DNA of 48,527 nt from CAYGAW01 sp964492135 (GCA_964492135.1 CAZBJW010000008.1:1-48527), one strand, 5' to 3'. Positions 24,341-33,009 are shown, numbered from the stretch's first letter. Notes: a model not told the origin generated them from the sequence alone. Made by a program: numbers and translations.

Positions 24341-27300
24341 ATGTTCCGAGAAGTTCCCAGCAAGGTGGATTTCCCCGAACTGGAGCGGCGGATATTGCAG
24401 TGGTGGGATGAGACCGACGCTTTCCACAAGTTGGTGGAGAAGAACAAGGGCCAGAAGCGCTGGTCCTTCATAGACGGACCCATCACGGCCAACAATCCCA
24501 TGGGCGTTCATCATGCCTGGGGCCGCACCTACAAGGACCTGTATCATCGCTACAAGGCCATGCAGGGACATGAGATGCGCTATCAGAACGGCTTTGATGG
24601 ACAAGGGCTGTGGATAGAGGTCGAGGTGGAGAAGGAGTTGGGCTTCTCTTCCAAACGCGATATCGAGCACTATGGCATTGCTGCCTTCGTCGAGAAATGC
24701 AAGGAACGGGTGCGCAAGTTCTCAGACATCCAGACGCAGCAGTCGATCCGACTGGGTTACTGGATGGACTGGGACAACTCCTACCACACCATGTCGGATG
24801 AGAACAACTACACCATCTGGTTATTCCTCAAGAGTTGCCATGAGAAGGGCTGGATCTACAAGGGTCGGGACGTCATGCCGTGGTGCCCACGCTGCAGCAC
24901 GGCAATCTCCGAGCATGAGATCGTCACCGAGGGATATCAAGAACTGACGCACCCTGGCGTCACCCTTCTCTTTCCTCTGATTGGTCGTCAGAATGAGTCG
25001 CTGTTAATCTGGACCACGACGCCCTGGACCCTCACCTCCAACGTGGCTGCTGCAGTCCATGCAGAGGTGACCTACGTCAAAGTGAAGCAAGACGACAGTC
25101 ACCTCTACTTGGCTCGCGAAGCTCTGCCCATACTAAGGGGATCCTACGAGGTCGAGCAGGAGTTAGCTGGCGCGGACTTGGAGGGCTGGACCTATCACGG
25201 TCCCTTCGATGACTTGACTCCACAAGAAGGGATAGAACACAGGGTCATACTCTGGAAGGACGTGAGCGAGACCGAGGGTACGGGGATTGTCCACATAGCG
25301 CCCGGTTGCGGTAAGGAGGACCTGGAACTCGGGAAGCAGTATGACTTGCCAGCGATAGCTCCGCTGGACGAGTTCGGGGACTTCGTTGAGGCCTTCGATT
25401 GGCTCTCCGGACTCAACGTCGCCGACTCTGCTGAGCCCATCTTCGAGGATCTGCGCAAGAAGGGGCTCCTTTACCGAGTGGATGACTACACCCACCGCTA
25501 TCCAGTCTGTTGGCGCTGTCAAAGTGAGCTCGTCTTTCGTTTGGTGGATGAGTGGTTCATCTTCATGGGTGAGCTTCGCTATGACATCATGGACGTAGTG
25601 CGGCAGATCAGGTGGATCCCAGAGTTTGGGATGGAGCATGAGCTGGATTGGCTCCGCAACATGGAAGACTGGATGATCTCCAAGAAACGATACTGGGGGC
25701 TGGCATTGCCCATCTACGAGTGCACCTGCGGGCACTTTGAGGTCATCGGGAGTGAGGTGGAGCTAAAGGAGAGGGCGGTGGAAGGCTGGGGCGAGTTCGA
25801 AGGGCATTCGCCACACCGTCCCTGGATTGATGCTGTCAAGATACGCTGTCCAGACTGTGGAAACACAGTATCCCGCATTGCGGATGTGGGGAACCCCTGG
25901 CTCGATGCCGGAATCGTGGCTCTGTCCACCCTCAACTACCGTCATGACCGGGAATACTGGGAGAAATGGTACCCAGCCGATTTCATCACGGAGTGTTTCC
26001 CTGGACAGTTCCGCAACTGGTTCTATGCCCTGCTTGCCGAGAGCACTGCCATGACTGGTCGTCCACCTTTCCTGACCGTGTTTGGGTATGCCCTGGTAAA
26101 GGACGAGCACGGGGAAGAGATGCACAAGAGCAGCGGGAACGTAATCTGGTTCGACGACGCTGCCGAGACGATGGGTGTGGACGTAATGCGTTGGATGTAC
26201 TGCTCTCAGAATCCGCGTGTGAACCTGCACTTCGGATACGGGCCTGCAGATGAGGCGAGGCGCCGCTTTCTGATACCTCTGTGGAACGTTTATTCTTTCT
26301 TCACGACCTACGCGAACATAGACGGATGGACACCCCAGAGGATGGAGACGGCGCTCGCCATGAGCGAGCTAGACAATCTTCTGGACAAATGGATCCTATC
26401 GAGGCTACAGGTTCTGGTCATGGCGGTGGAGGGGGACTTCGACGAGTATGATGCTGCCTCAGCCACGCGCAGCATAGAAGCGTTCGTGGACGATCTCTCC
26501 AATTGGTACGTGCGTCGTAGCCGGCGTCGCTTCTGGAAGAGCGAGCAGGACGAAGACAAGAACATGGCCTACTGGACGCTCTACCAATGTCTGGTGACTC
26601 TAGTCAAGTTGCTGGCACCGTTCATACCTTTCGTGACTGAGGAGATCTACCAGAATCTGGTGGGCTCCGTCGAGGCGAATGCCCCCGAGAGTGTCCATCA
26701 TTGCGACTTCCCAGCAGCGGATGAGACGCTGGCTGACCAGAAGCTCATCGACGACATGGAGCTGGCTATCAAGGTGGCGAGCCTGGGGCGATCAGCCCGC
26801 GGCTTCGCTGGTATCAAGTTGCGCCAACCTCTATCCCTGGCTGTCGTGGCAGGGCCTTTCGCGGGGCAGGAGGAGCCCTTGGGCCCTCTGGCAGACCTGG
26901 TGCTCGATGAACTCAATGTCAAGCAGCTTCGCTTCACTGCCGATCCAACTGAGCTAGTGAGCTACGTCCTTAAGCCTGCCCCCAGCCTTCTGGGTCCGAA
27001 ATATGGACCCATGCTGCCCAGCGTGCAGCAAGCTGTTACATCTCTGGACGCGACCGACTCGGCGAGGCGATTGAAGGCGGGGGAGGCGATATCGGTCACT
27101 GTGAATGGGGAGACCATCCAGTTGTTGCCCGATGAAGTGCTGGTAGAAAAGAGGCCTCACGAGGGATATGAAGTGTCCCAAGAGGGTGACTATACGGTGG
27201 CGGTGAGCGTCACTCTGACTGAAGAACTGGTCCAGGAGGGCCTCGCCCGGGAGTTGGTGCGCCGCATTCAGAACCTTCGCAAGGATGCCGGTTTCAGGAT

Positions 27301-27511
27301 CGAGGACAAGATAGTCACCTACTATCAGGGCAACGCAGACCTAACCAAAGTGATGCGGGACCACGCGGAGTACATTGGTCAGGAGACTTTGTCGGTGGAG
27401 ATAGTGGAGGGTGAGGCCCCACAAGATGCTCACGGTGGAGAGTTCAAGATCAACGGCAGAGATATCGCGTTGCAGCTCCTCCGCATAGCTACCGAGGCCG
27501 GATCGGCGTGA
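24341..27511 (+). CDS. ileS: Isoleucyl-tRNA synthetase
   Basis: Class I synthetase of 1056 aa that charges tRNA-Ile. The HIGH-like motif is degenerate: NNPMGVHHAWGRTYKD (about 51-66). The KMSKS-like motif is EEMHKSSGN (around M594-K596). The editing domain lies between them (ETEGTGIVHIAPGCGKED is its signature). Cys pairs are WCPRC, VCWRC and RCPDCG, the last in the metal-binding catalytic insertion. The C-terminal anticodon-binding region includes FVDDLSNWYVRRSRRRFWK. Together these point to a divergent bacterial IleRS lineage. It is the third gene of the T-box operon and the expected target of isoleucine-specific control. The start ATG follows GGGAGGTTGTCCAG. Confidence 0.95.
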   Translation: MFREVPSKVDFPELERRILQWWDETDAFHKLVEKNKGQKRWSFIDGPITANNPMGVHHAWGRTYKDLYHRYKAMQGHEMRYQNGFDGQGLWIEVEVEKELGFSSKRDIEHYGIAAFVEKCKERVRKFSDIQTQQSIRLGYWMDWDNSYHTMSDENNYTIWLFLKSCHEKGWIYKGRDVMPWCPRCSTAISEHEIVTEGYQELTHPGVTLLFPLIGRQNESLLIWTTTPWTLTSNVAAAVHAEVTYVKVKQDDSHLYLAREALPILRGSYEVEQELAGADLEGWTYHGPFDDLTPQEGIEHRVILWKDVSETEGTGIVHIAPGCGKEDLELGKQYDLPAIAPLDEFGDFVEAFDWLSGLNVADSAEPIFEDLRKKGLLYRVDDYTHRYPVCWRCQSELVFRLVDEWFIFMGELRYDIMDVVRQIRWIPEFGMEHELDWLRNMEDWMISKKRYWGLALPIYECTCGHFEVIGSEVELKERAVEGWGEFEGHSPHRPWIDAVKIRCPDCGNTVSRIADVGNPWLDAGIVALSTLNYRHDREYWEKWYPADFITECFPGQFRNWFYALLAESTAMTGRPPFLTVFGYALVKDEHGEEMHKSSGNVIWFDDAAETMGVDVMRWMYCSQNPRVNLHFGYGPADEARRRFLIPLWNVYSFFTTYANIDGWTPQRMETALAMSELDNLLDKWILSRLQVLVMAVEGDFDEYDAASATRSIEAFVDDLSNWYVRRSRRRFWKSEQDEDKNMAYWTLYQCLVTLVKLLAPFIPFVTEEIYQNLVGSVEANAPESVHHCDFPAADETLADQKLIDDMELAIKVASLGRSARGFAGIKLRQPLSLAVVAGPFAGQEEPLGPLADLVLDELNVKQLRFTADPTELVSYVLKPAPSLLGPKYGPMLPSVQQAVTSLDATDSARRLKAGEAISVTVNGETIQLLPDEVLVEKRPHEGYEVSQEGDYTVAVSVTLTEELVQEGLARELVRRIQNLRKDAGFRIEDKIVTYYQGNADLTKVMRDHAEYIGQETLSVEIVEGEAPQDAHGGEFKINGRDIALQLLRIATEAGSA

Positions 27512-27673
27512 GACTGCTGGATTTGCCTTCGCGCCGGCGATTGGCTAAAATGTCAGTGGTGTTCGGGTAGAATGTAGTGAGACATGCGCTCTAGTGGTGG
27601 AAGGGCGGCGTGAGAGCGGGCCATTGTGGCCATGTCGGCGGCACTTCCGCACACAGGGAGAAGGAGGGGAGTG

Positions 27674-28018
27674 GTGCCCAGGGCGTATGGTATGCTGAAG
27701 GAGAAACTTGAGGATGAACGTGTGCGCCTGGTTGACGAGATTGAGGAGCTAGGAAGGCGTGAGGAAGAGCGCCCTGGCTATGGCAATCACATGGCCGATG
27801 ACGCTACTGGGGTCTTCGAGCAGACGAGGAACTTGTGCCTGCGTGAGAGCCTCGAAGATACCCTCAAGCGGGTGGAGGAAGCACTGCAGCGGTTCGACGA
27901 CGGAACTTACGGTAAGTGCGGGGACTGCGGAAGCGTCATTGAGTGGGGCCGTTTGAAGGTGCTGCCGTATACCAACCTGTGTGTGGAATGCGTGCGACGT
28001 CACGAGAGAGAATCATAG
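27674..28018 (+). CDS. DksA/TraR-type zinc-finger protein
   Basis: A protein of about 114 aa of the DksA/TraR family, which bind RNA polymerase and affect transcription. The coiled-coil-like N-terminal part (MLKEKLEDERVRLVDEIEELGRREEER) is followed by the C4 zinc motif KCGDCGSVIEWGRLKVLPYTNLCVEC (C-x2-C ... C-x2-C). The start at GTG 27674 is preferred to upstream codons because AAGGAGG lies six bases before it. The acidic DxxD coil-tip motif is ADDATG. Its end overlaps the start of lspA by 31 bases. A -10-like TAGAAT at 27568-27573 could be its promoter. Confidence 0.82.
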   Translation: MPRAYGMLKEKLEDERVRLVDEIEELGRREEERPGYGNHMADDATGVFEQTRNLCLRESLEDTLKRVEEALQRFDDGTYGKCGDCGSVIEWGRLKVLPYTNLCVECVRRHERES

Positions 28019-28530
28019 GCTCACAATCGCGTCTGAGGAACGAGAAGGCGGGATGGGCGGTGTTCCTGGGGGTCGCCGCTCTGGTTCTGCTGGTGGATCA
28101 AGTCAGCAAGTACCTGGTCTTCACCAACCTTTCGGTGGGAGAGATGTGGAATCCACTGGCCTTCCTGAGACCTTTCGTGACTCTTACGCACGTCACGAAC
28201 ACTGGAGCGGCTTTCGGCTTGTTCCAGGGGCACGGAACCCTGTTCGCAATAGTGCCCATCTTGGTGGTGGCTGGAATCTTGGTCTTCTACCGATATCTCC
28301 CTCCGAGTGAGATCTTGCTCAAGGTCAGCCTGGGACTGCAACTGGGTGGAGCCATGGGCAACTTGCTAGATCGGCTTCGTCTGGGGAATGTGGTCGATTT
28401 CATAGACTTCAAGATATGGCCTGTGTTCAATCTGGCGGACGCCGCCGTCGTCGCGGGCGTGGCGATCCTGGCCTTCCATCTTCTGTTCAGCAAAGAGGCA
28501 GATGAGCAGGGGTTGGAAGGACAGAACTGA
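27988..28530 (+). CDS. lspA: Lipoprotein signal peptidase
   Basis: Type II signal peptidase that removes the signal peptide from lipoproteins in the inner membrane. Four membrane helices and the conserved LspA boxes are visible: DQVSKYLV (near the start), VTNTGAAFGLF, GGAMGNLLDRLRLG, NVVDFIDF (catalytic Asp) and FNLADAAVVAG (second catalytic Asp). Length about 180 aa is normal. The start at ATG 27988, inside the end of the zinc-finger gene, is preferred to the upstream GTG at 27943 because the extra residues overlap the other protein. Lipoproteins such as the Aap- and Dpp-type binding proteins would be substrates. Confidence 0.93.
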   Translation: MRATSRERIIGSQSRLRNEKAGWAVFLGVAALVLLVDQVSKYLVFTNLSVGEMWNPLAFLRPFVTLTHVTNTGAAFGLFQGHGTLFAIVPILVVAGILVFYRYLPPSEILLKVSLGLQLGGAMGNLLDRLRLGNVVDFIDFKIWPVFNLADAAVVAGVAILAFHLLFSKEADEQGLEGQN

Positions 28531-28541
28531 CGTGACATAGC

Positions 28542-28589
28542 ACCTGTTCCAGGTATGCACCGAGCGCTGAACAGGCCTCGGTGTTTTTT
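28542..28589 (+). terminator. Hairpin pair and terminator between lspA and the rluD-like gene
   Basis: Hairpin ACCTG (28542-28546) with CAGGT (28550-28554) comes first. It is followed by CACCGAG (28558-28564) pairing with CTCGGTG (28577-28583) and six T. The loop of the second stem contains GAACAGG (28569-28575), complementary to CCTGTTC (28543-28549) of the first, so alternative pairings exist. It separates lspA from the pseudouridine synthase gene, 16 bases before the latter's ATG. Confidence 0.75.
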
Positions 28590-28605
28590 GTCTCTCGGTG
28601 GATCA

Positions 28606-29553
28606 ATGGAAAACATTGTTCGCTTGACTGCGCATGAGGGCGGTGAGCGTGTTGATAGATATCTGGCTCAGCAGGTGCCCTCCCTTTCCCGCTCGCGCAT
28701 CCAGCAACTGATAGCTGAAGGATTGGTCACTGTGAATGGCCTCCGGGTGAAGTCCAGTCAACGGCTGAGTACGGGAGACGAGATAGTGGCCAAGATTGCG
28801 CCCAAGGAAGAGCTGAAAGTGGTGCCACAGCAGATGCCGTTGAAGGTCGTTTACGAGAACGAAGACCTGTTGGTGATAGACAAACCGGCAGGCCTGGTGG
28901 TGCACCCTGCTCATGGGCACGAGAGTGGGACCTTGGCCAATGCGTTGGTAGCTCGCTACCCAGACCTGCCTCGGGATGAGCAGAACCGGCCGGGTATCGT
29001 TCACCGGCTAGACAAAGATACATCGGGTCTTCTTGTCGTGGCCAGGACTGAGGAGGCGCGCCGCGAGCTGCAGCGCCAATTCAAGGAGGGCCATGTGCAA
29101 AAACGGTACCTGGCTCTCGTCGAAGGGCGGGTGGAGCCGAGAAGCGGCGCGGTGGATGCCCCGATAGGGCGCGATCCCAGGCACCGGAAACGGATGGCGG
29201 TAGTGGCGAGGGGTGGACGGGAGGCGATAACCGAGTATGGCGTTCTGGAGCATCTAGCAGACTACACTCTGTTGGAGGTGCGGCCGAAGACGGGCCGCAC
29301 TCACCAGGTGCGCGTGCACCTGGCCTTTATCGGGCACCCTGTTGTGGGAGACAAGGTGTATGGACATCGGAAGCAGCGTCTACGGCTGAAGAGGCAGTTT
29401 CTGCACGCTCAGCGTTTGGGCTTTCTACATCCCTCGTCCGGAGCATATGTGGAAGTGACTTCTGAGCTTCCCCAGGATCTGGCGGAGGTCCTTGAGCGCC
29501 TGCGGACACCGTCTTTGATCGATGCTGAAGAATGGGAGAGCTTTGAGCCTTGA
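28606..29553 (+). CDS. rluD: RluD-family ribosomal-RNA pseudouridine synthase
   Basis: Large-subunit rRNA pseudouridine synthase. N-terminal S4 domain (ERVDRYLAQQVPSLSRSRIQQLIAEGLVTVNG) binds RNA. The catalytic domain has HRLDKDTSGLLVVART (catalytic Asp in RLDKDT), followed by KRYLALVEG and KTGRTHQVRVHLAFIGHPVVGD, the family motif II/III. The start at ATG 28606 is chosen because upstream residues (MHRALNRPRCFLSLGGS) would lie in the terminator. Between lspA and this gene is a terminator-type structure, so it may be regulated apart from lspA. Which uridine is modified cannot be read from the sequence. Confidence 0.9.
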   Translation: MENIVRLTAHEGGERVDRYLAQQVPSLSRSRIQQLIAEGLVTVNGLRVKSSQRLSTGDEIVAKIAPKEELKVVPQQMPLKVVYENEDLLVIDKPAGLVVHPAHGHESGTLANALVARYPDLPRDEQNRPGIVHRLDKDTSGLLVVARTEEARRELQRQFKEGHVQKRYLALVEGRVEPRSGAVDAPIGRDPRHRKRMAVVARGGREAITEYGVLEHLADYTLLEVRPKTGRTHQVRVHLAFIGHPVVGDKVYGHRKQRLRLKRQFLHAQRLGFLHPSSGAYVEVTSELPQDLAEVLERLRTPSLIDAEEWESFEP

Positions 29554-29664
29554 GCAAGTCAATCGTTTGGCGGGCAACCCGGACGGTGAGTCGGTAGTAA
29601 GGTGGCACCTGGGTAGACATGACTGGAAAGGGGGGTCGAGGATCTGAAAGCGCAGAGGATCATT

Positions 29665-30408
29665 GTGCTGGGAAGTGGACCGGCACTGGCAAGTGAGAGC
29701 AGAGACAATACCTTCTTTCTATTTGACAGTCCCGAGGGGAGTCTCTTTGTGGATTGTGCCGGTAGTCCCTTCCACAAGATGCTGAGAGCAGGCGTGGATC
29801 CCGAGGGTCTGAAGGGCGTAATTCTGACCCATGCGCACCCCGATCACATCTACGGCTTGCCCTCCTTGGTGCACGAACTGTGGCTCTATGGCAGGAAGGA
29901 GGCGGTGCACATCTACGCCAACGGCCACACACAGCAGGTGGCGAGGTTGCTTCTCAGCGCCTTCGAGCTCTGGGACAAACCCATGCCTCTAGACCTGCAC
30001 CTGATCCCGCATGAGGCCCGGTATCCCCTCGTGGAGGGTGATTCGTACGCCATCCATACCAGTCCAGTGAGACATCACGTCCCCACCGTTGCCGTAAGAG
30101 TCGCTTCGCGGATCAGCGGTAGGGTGGCGGTGTGTTCCTCAGATACCAGCCCCTGTCCTGAGCTGGTCTCATTGGCCCGAGGGGCTGATGTCTTGTTTCA
30201 GGAATGCAGCGTTGAGGAGCCTCATCCGTTTCATTCCACGCCGGAACAGGTGGGCCAAATCGCTGCTGAGGCAGAGGTAGGAGAACTAGTCTTGGTTCAT
30301 TGCCATCACAACCTGGTCAAGGAACCCTATCTCACCATCGCCGAAATCCGTAGACAGTATCCGGGGCCAGTTCAGTTCGCCCGAGATTTCGAGGTTCACG
30401 AACTGTAG
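29665..30408 (+). CDS. Metallo-beta-lactamase-fold hydrolase (RNase Z-like)
   Basis: Binuclear zinc hydrolase of about 247 aa. The first metal motif is THAHPDHIYG (HxHxDH), the distal His in SPVRHHVPT, an acidic ligand in CSSDTSP, and the last His in LVHCHHN, as in RNase Z/ElaC and related proteins. FVDCAGSPF and LFDSPEG form the first strands. It could process tRNA 3' ends or act on another phosphodiester; the RNase Z exosite arm seems short. The GTG at 29665 is the first safe start; the frame is open to a CTG at 29644 with a G-rich site before it, which would add a strand residue run typical of the family (IIVLGSG). Confidence 0.82.
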   Translation: MLGSGPALASESRDNTFFLFDSPEGSLFVDCAGSPFHKMLRAGVDPEGLKGVILTHAHPDHIYGLPSLVHELWLYGRKEAVHIYANGHTQQVARLLLSAFELWDKPMPLDLHLIPHEARYPLVEGDSYAIHTSPVRHHVPTVAVRVASRISGRVAVCSSDTSPCPELVSLARGADVLFQECSVEEPHPFHSTPEQVGQIAAEAEVGELVLVHCHHNLVKEPYLTIAEIRRQYPGPVQFARDFEVHEL

Positions 30409-30448
30409 CCGCAGAGAACGGTAGCAACCGGAGGGCGCAGGGGCTTTG

Positions 30449-30844
30449 TCAGGAGCTCCTCTCGCCACAAAGAGTGTCCAGGTTGATCCCGACCAGGATC
30501 GCGGCGACCAAGTAGGCGGGCACCTGCCCTCCCGTGGGGAAGGGGTTCGTTTCCAGCAGCGGCAGCAGTGCTTCGCCCACGGCGATCACGAGAGTGTCCT
30601 TGTCCTGTAGCTCGGGATCCTCTTTCTTCTGTTGGTAACCCCATTCGTCACAGATATGGTCCTTCAATCTCGGCAGGAGGTCGTTGAACCATACGCGCCC
30701 CTTTCCTCGAATCCGGTATGATGCCTGCTGGCCACCAGGCATAGAAGCTCCGTAGTACCGATCAAGTTCGCGGAACAGGCGCTTTTCATCCCACTTCAGG
30801 TATCTTTGGATCTCTTCTCTCTCGGACTCTGAGATTTCAGCCAT
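30449..30844 (-). CDS. Unrecognised small protein
   Basis: A 131-aa protein I do not recognise. It has a charged N-terminus (SESEREEIQRYLKWDEKRLFREL), an Arg/Trp-rich central part, then ICDEWGYQQKKEDPELQD, and a hydrophobic C-terminal stretch (VPAYLVAAILVGINLDTLCG, about 108-127), which could be a membrane-inserting or buried helix. The pattern of conserved-looking Trp, Cys and Gly residues suggests a real fold rather than a chance frame, and the codon use resembles its neighbours. It converges with the MBL hydrolase gene and diverges from the alpha/beta hydrolase gene. Confidence 0.6.
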   Translation of the reverse strand: MAEISESEREEIQRYLKWDEKRLFRELDRYYGASMPGGQQASYRIRGKGRVWFNDLLPRLKDHICDEWGYQQKKEDPELQDKDTLVIAVGEALLPLLETNPFPTGGQVPAYLVAAILVGINLDTLCGERSS

Positions 30845-30986
30845 AGCCTCATCCTCTGTGCCGGGACTATACCACAGCAGAAACAGCGAGTCAAGCTGCC
30901 GCTCAGCTTGCCTTGCTGACTGGCTGTCGCTAGAATTCGATGGGTGTAATACTGTGTGGGCTACTGCGCATCAGACGGAGGCGGAC

Positions 30987-31877
30987 GTGAAAGGAGAACT
31001 GGTTCGCGTTTGGACAGAGGATGAGTTGCAGTTGCAGGGGCTGCACTGCAGCGCCCAGGGGAGGACCGGGCTGCCCGCTGTGCTTCACATACACGGGGCT
31101 TCGTCCAACTTCTATCGTAGCCAATTCCTGGATCCACTGGCGGATGAATTGACCAGCAAAGGTTGCGGTTTCGTCTCAGGCAATACGCGTGGTCATGACA
31201 TCATCAACAACACTTATAGCAAGGATCCCACGGCCAGCAGACGCATGGGAGTGGCGTTCGAGATCTTCGAGGATTGTTTGCTTGATCTGAGGGCTTGGCT
31301 GCGCTTTCTCCAGGAACAGGGATACGAACAGGCCGTCCTTCTAGGGCACAGCTTCGGGGCTTTGAAGGTGGCGTACTATCAAAGTCAAGCCACCGATGAC
31401 CGGGTCAAGGCGCTGATCTTCCTGTCACCCGCCGATCAGGGATTCTGGATGGAGGCGCTAGGGTCGGAGGTAGAGAAGACCCTGGCCTGGGCCGAGGATA
31501 TGCTGGGCAAAGGCATGGGAGACAGCCTCTTCAGCGGGCCGCTAATACCATATCCCATGTCGGCTGCCACGATTCACAGCCTGTTCGCGTCCAAGGAATC
31601 TGACATCTTCAAGTTCGGGCGGCCTGATGAGACATGGGAGACCGTGGAGAAACTTCGTTGTCCCATCCTGGCGGTGATGGGAACGGTGGCCGAGTACATC
31701 AAACCAAGCCCGGCGGAGGCCTTGGCTATTCTCAAGTCCAAGGCTGTATCTAGCCCGCGCTGCGACACGGCCGTGCTGGAAGGCGCCCCGCACAACTACC
31801 GCGGATACGAGACCCGGGTAACTCAGCTGATCTTAAGCTGGATGGACGAGGTCTTCGAAGGCCAGCGCTCGTTGTAG
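30987..31877 (+). CDS. Alpha/beta-hydrolase-fold enzyme
   Basis: Serine hydrolase of about 296 aa. The nucleophile elbow is LLGHSFGALK; the oxyanion-hole region is HIHGASSNFYR; the catalytic His is in EGAPHNYRGYE; a probable acid is in the strand around AVMGTVAEY. Residues after HGASSNFYRSQFLDPLADEL resemble carboxylesterase-like and DUF1749-type proteins. The start at GTG 30987 is chosen because GGAGG lies six bases before it, and the upstream extension (MPGLYHSRNSES...) would be antisense to the neighbouring gene's promoter. There is no signal peptide. Substrate unknown. Confidence 0.8.
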   Translation: MKGELVRVWTEDELQLQGLHCSAQGRTGLPAVLHIHGASSNFYRSQFLDPLADELTSKGCGFVSGNTRGHDIINNTYSKDPTASRRMGVAFEIFEDCLLDLRAWLRFLQEQGYEQAVLLGHSFGALKVAYYQSQATDDRVKALIFLSPADQGFWMEALGSEVEKTLAWAEDMLGKGMGDSLFSGPLIPYPMSAATIHSLFASKESDIFKFGRPDETWETVEKLRCPILAVMGTVAEYIKPSPAEALAILKSKAVSSPRCDTAVLEGAPHNYRGYETRVTQLILSWMDEVFEGQRSL

Positions 31878-32053
31878 GAGACAAGGTTCGGTTGCGTGTG
31901 TGTCTATCACTGGTGCTTGACCTGCACCCTAGGCCCTTGGTAGTACGGTAGCGGGGAGCCAGCTGGGCATCTTTCTCGGAGCCTTGACCGGAAACGCGCC
32001 CAGGCCGTTGAAAGTCAAATGAGCGCGATTAGTACCAAAGTACTATTGCGGGC

Positions 32054-32083
32054 CGTATCCTAATTGGCTATCATTCGTTATGC
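32054..32083 (+). promoter_or_regulatory. ECF-sigma-like promoter before the helical-repeat protein
   Basis: CGTATCCT at 32054-32061 and CGTTATGC at 32076-32083, 14 bases apart. An almost identical element with the same spacing is at 34086 before the FecR-like gene. The sequence does not resemble the housekeeping TTGACA/TATAAT promoters of the window. The start codon is about 70 bases downstream. A short inverted repeat AGTACC-AAAG-TACT lies upstream (about 32031-32044). Confidence 0.6.
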
Positions 32084-32160
32084 ATAGCGCAGGAGCCTCT
32101 TGCGGCCGAGGGGTCTACTTGCACATATTGTGGGCGCGAACGTGGTACGAGGAGGGTGAG

Positions 32161-33009
32161 ATGGAACGGGCACTTCAGTCTAGGGTTGGTATTGCGGTAC
32201 TCATAGTAGGTAGCATTTTCCTCCTGACAGCTGGCGCAGCGTTCGCTGCCAGCGCAGCCAAGTTGGAGCTGGCGAAACCAGCTGCCTCAAACGCTGGTTT
32301 CAGTCCAGCGACTTTGGTGCAGAGTCCTACGGTCACCTCCACGTACCCCATGACAGGCGGTGTGATGATACCCACCTGCATCAGCCTGTTCTTCGGAGTG
32401 CCGATGTCGGACGTTGTCGAAGTCCGCTCCGAAGGGTTCGGGTGGGGTGAGGTGGCGAAGGTCTACTTCTTCGCCACGGAGAGTATGACGGACGTTAGTT
32501 ACGTCCTTGATCTGAGAGCCGGCGGGTTGGGCTATGGCCAGATTGCAAAGGTCCTTGATCTGAGTCCCGGCAGGCATGGACAGAACCTTGGGTGTATCGT
32601 GTCAGGGCGCTGCACAATTAGTGACACAGAGTCTCCTACCGACACCGTGCCCATAGCAGCACAGCGCTTGTCCGATCGGCTGGGCGCCGATGCAGAGGAC
32701 ATAGCTGCTATGCTGGAAGAAGGCGCCACAAACGGGACAGTCATTGTGGCTCACAAGTTGGCAGCGCAGTACTCAGACGACACGACTCCTGAGGAACTGG
32801 TAAAGAGGCGCTTGGCTGGTGAAAGTTGGGGTGAGATACGGCGCAGCCTCAAGGCCTCTGCTAGCACGACCGCGAGTGGCCTGTCCACCTCTGGTGGTGG
32901 GAACTCAAATGGCAATCAGGGCCATGGGAAGCCCGTAGATAAGGGAAACCAGGGCCGTGCACTGGGTCACGACAAAGAACACGGCCAGGGTGGAGGCAAG
33001 AAGAAGTAA
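32161..33009 (+). CDS. Secreted helical-repeat protein, ECF-regulon candidate
   Basis: A 282-aa exported protein I cannot assign to a named family. A good signal peptide (residues 1-30, VLIVGSIFLLTAGAAFAAS) follows the start at 32161, which has GAGGAGGGTGAG in front. The mature part holds about four copies of a unit of some 22 residues: around 83-105 (GFGWGEVAKVYFFA), 113-135 (GLGYGQIAKVLDLS), a looser one near 180-204 (GATNGTVIVAHKLAA) and 211-233 (GESWGEIRRSLKA). Each has the pattern hydrophobic...G-x-G/S-W/Y-G-E/Q-I. The last 35 residues are Gly/Asn/His/Lys-rich (GHGKPVDKGNQG, HGQGGGKKK) and may be a flexible tail. Two Cys lie near 148-151. It probably belongs to the sigma factor's regulon; function unknown. 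Confidence 0.72.
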   Translation: MERALQSRVGIAVLIVGSIFLLTAGAAFAASAAKLELAKPAASNAGFSPATLVQSPTVTSTYPMTGGVMIPTCISLFFGVPMSDVVEVRSEGFGWGEVAKVYFFATESMTDVSYVLDLRAGGLGYGQIAKVLDLSPGRHGQNLGCIVSGRCTISDTESPTDTVPIAAQRLSDRLGADAEDIAAMLEEGATNGTVIVAHKLAAQYSDDTTPEELVKRRLAGESWGEIRRSLKASASTTASGLSTSGGGNSNGNQGHGKPVDKGNQGRALGHDKEHGQGGGKKK

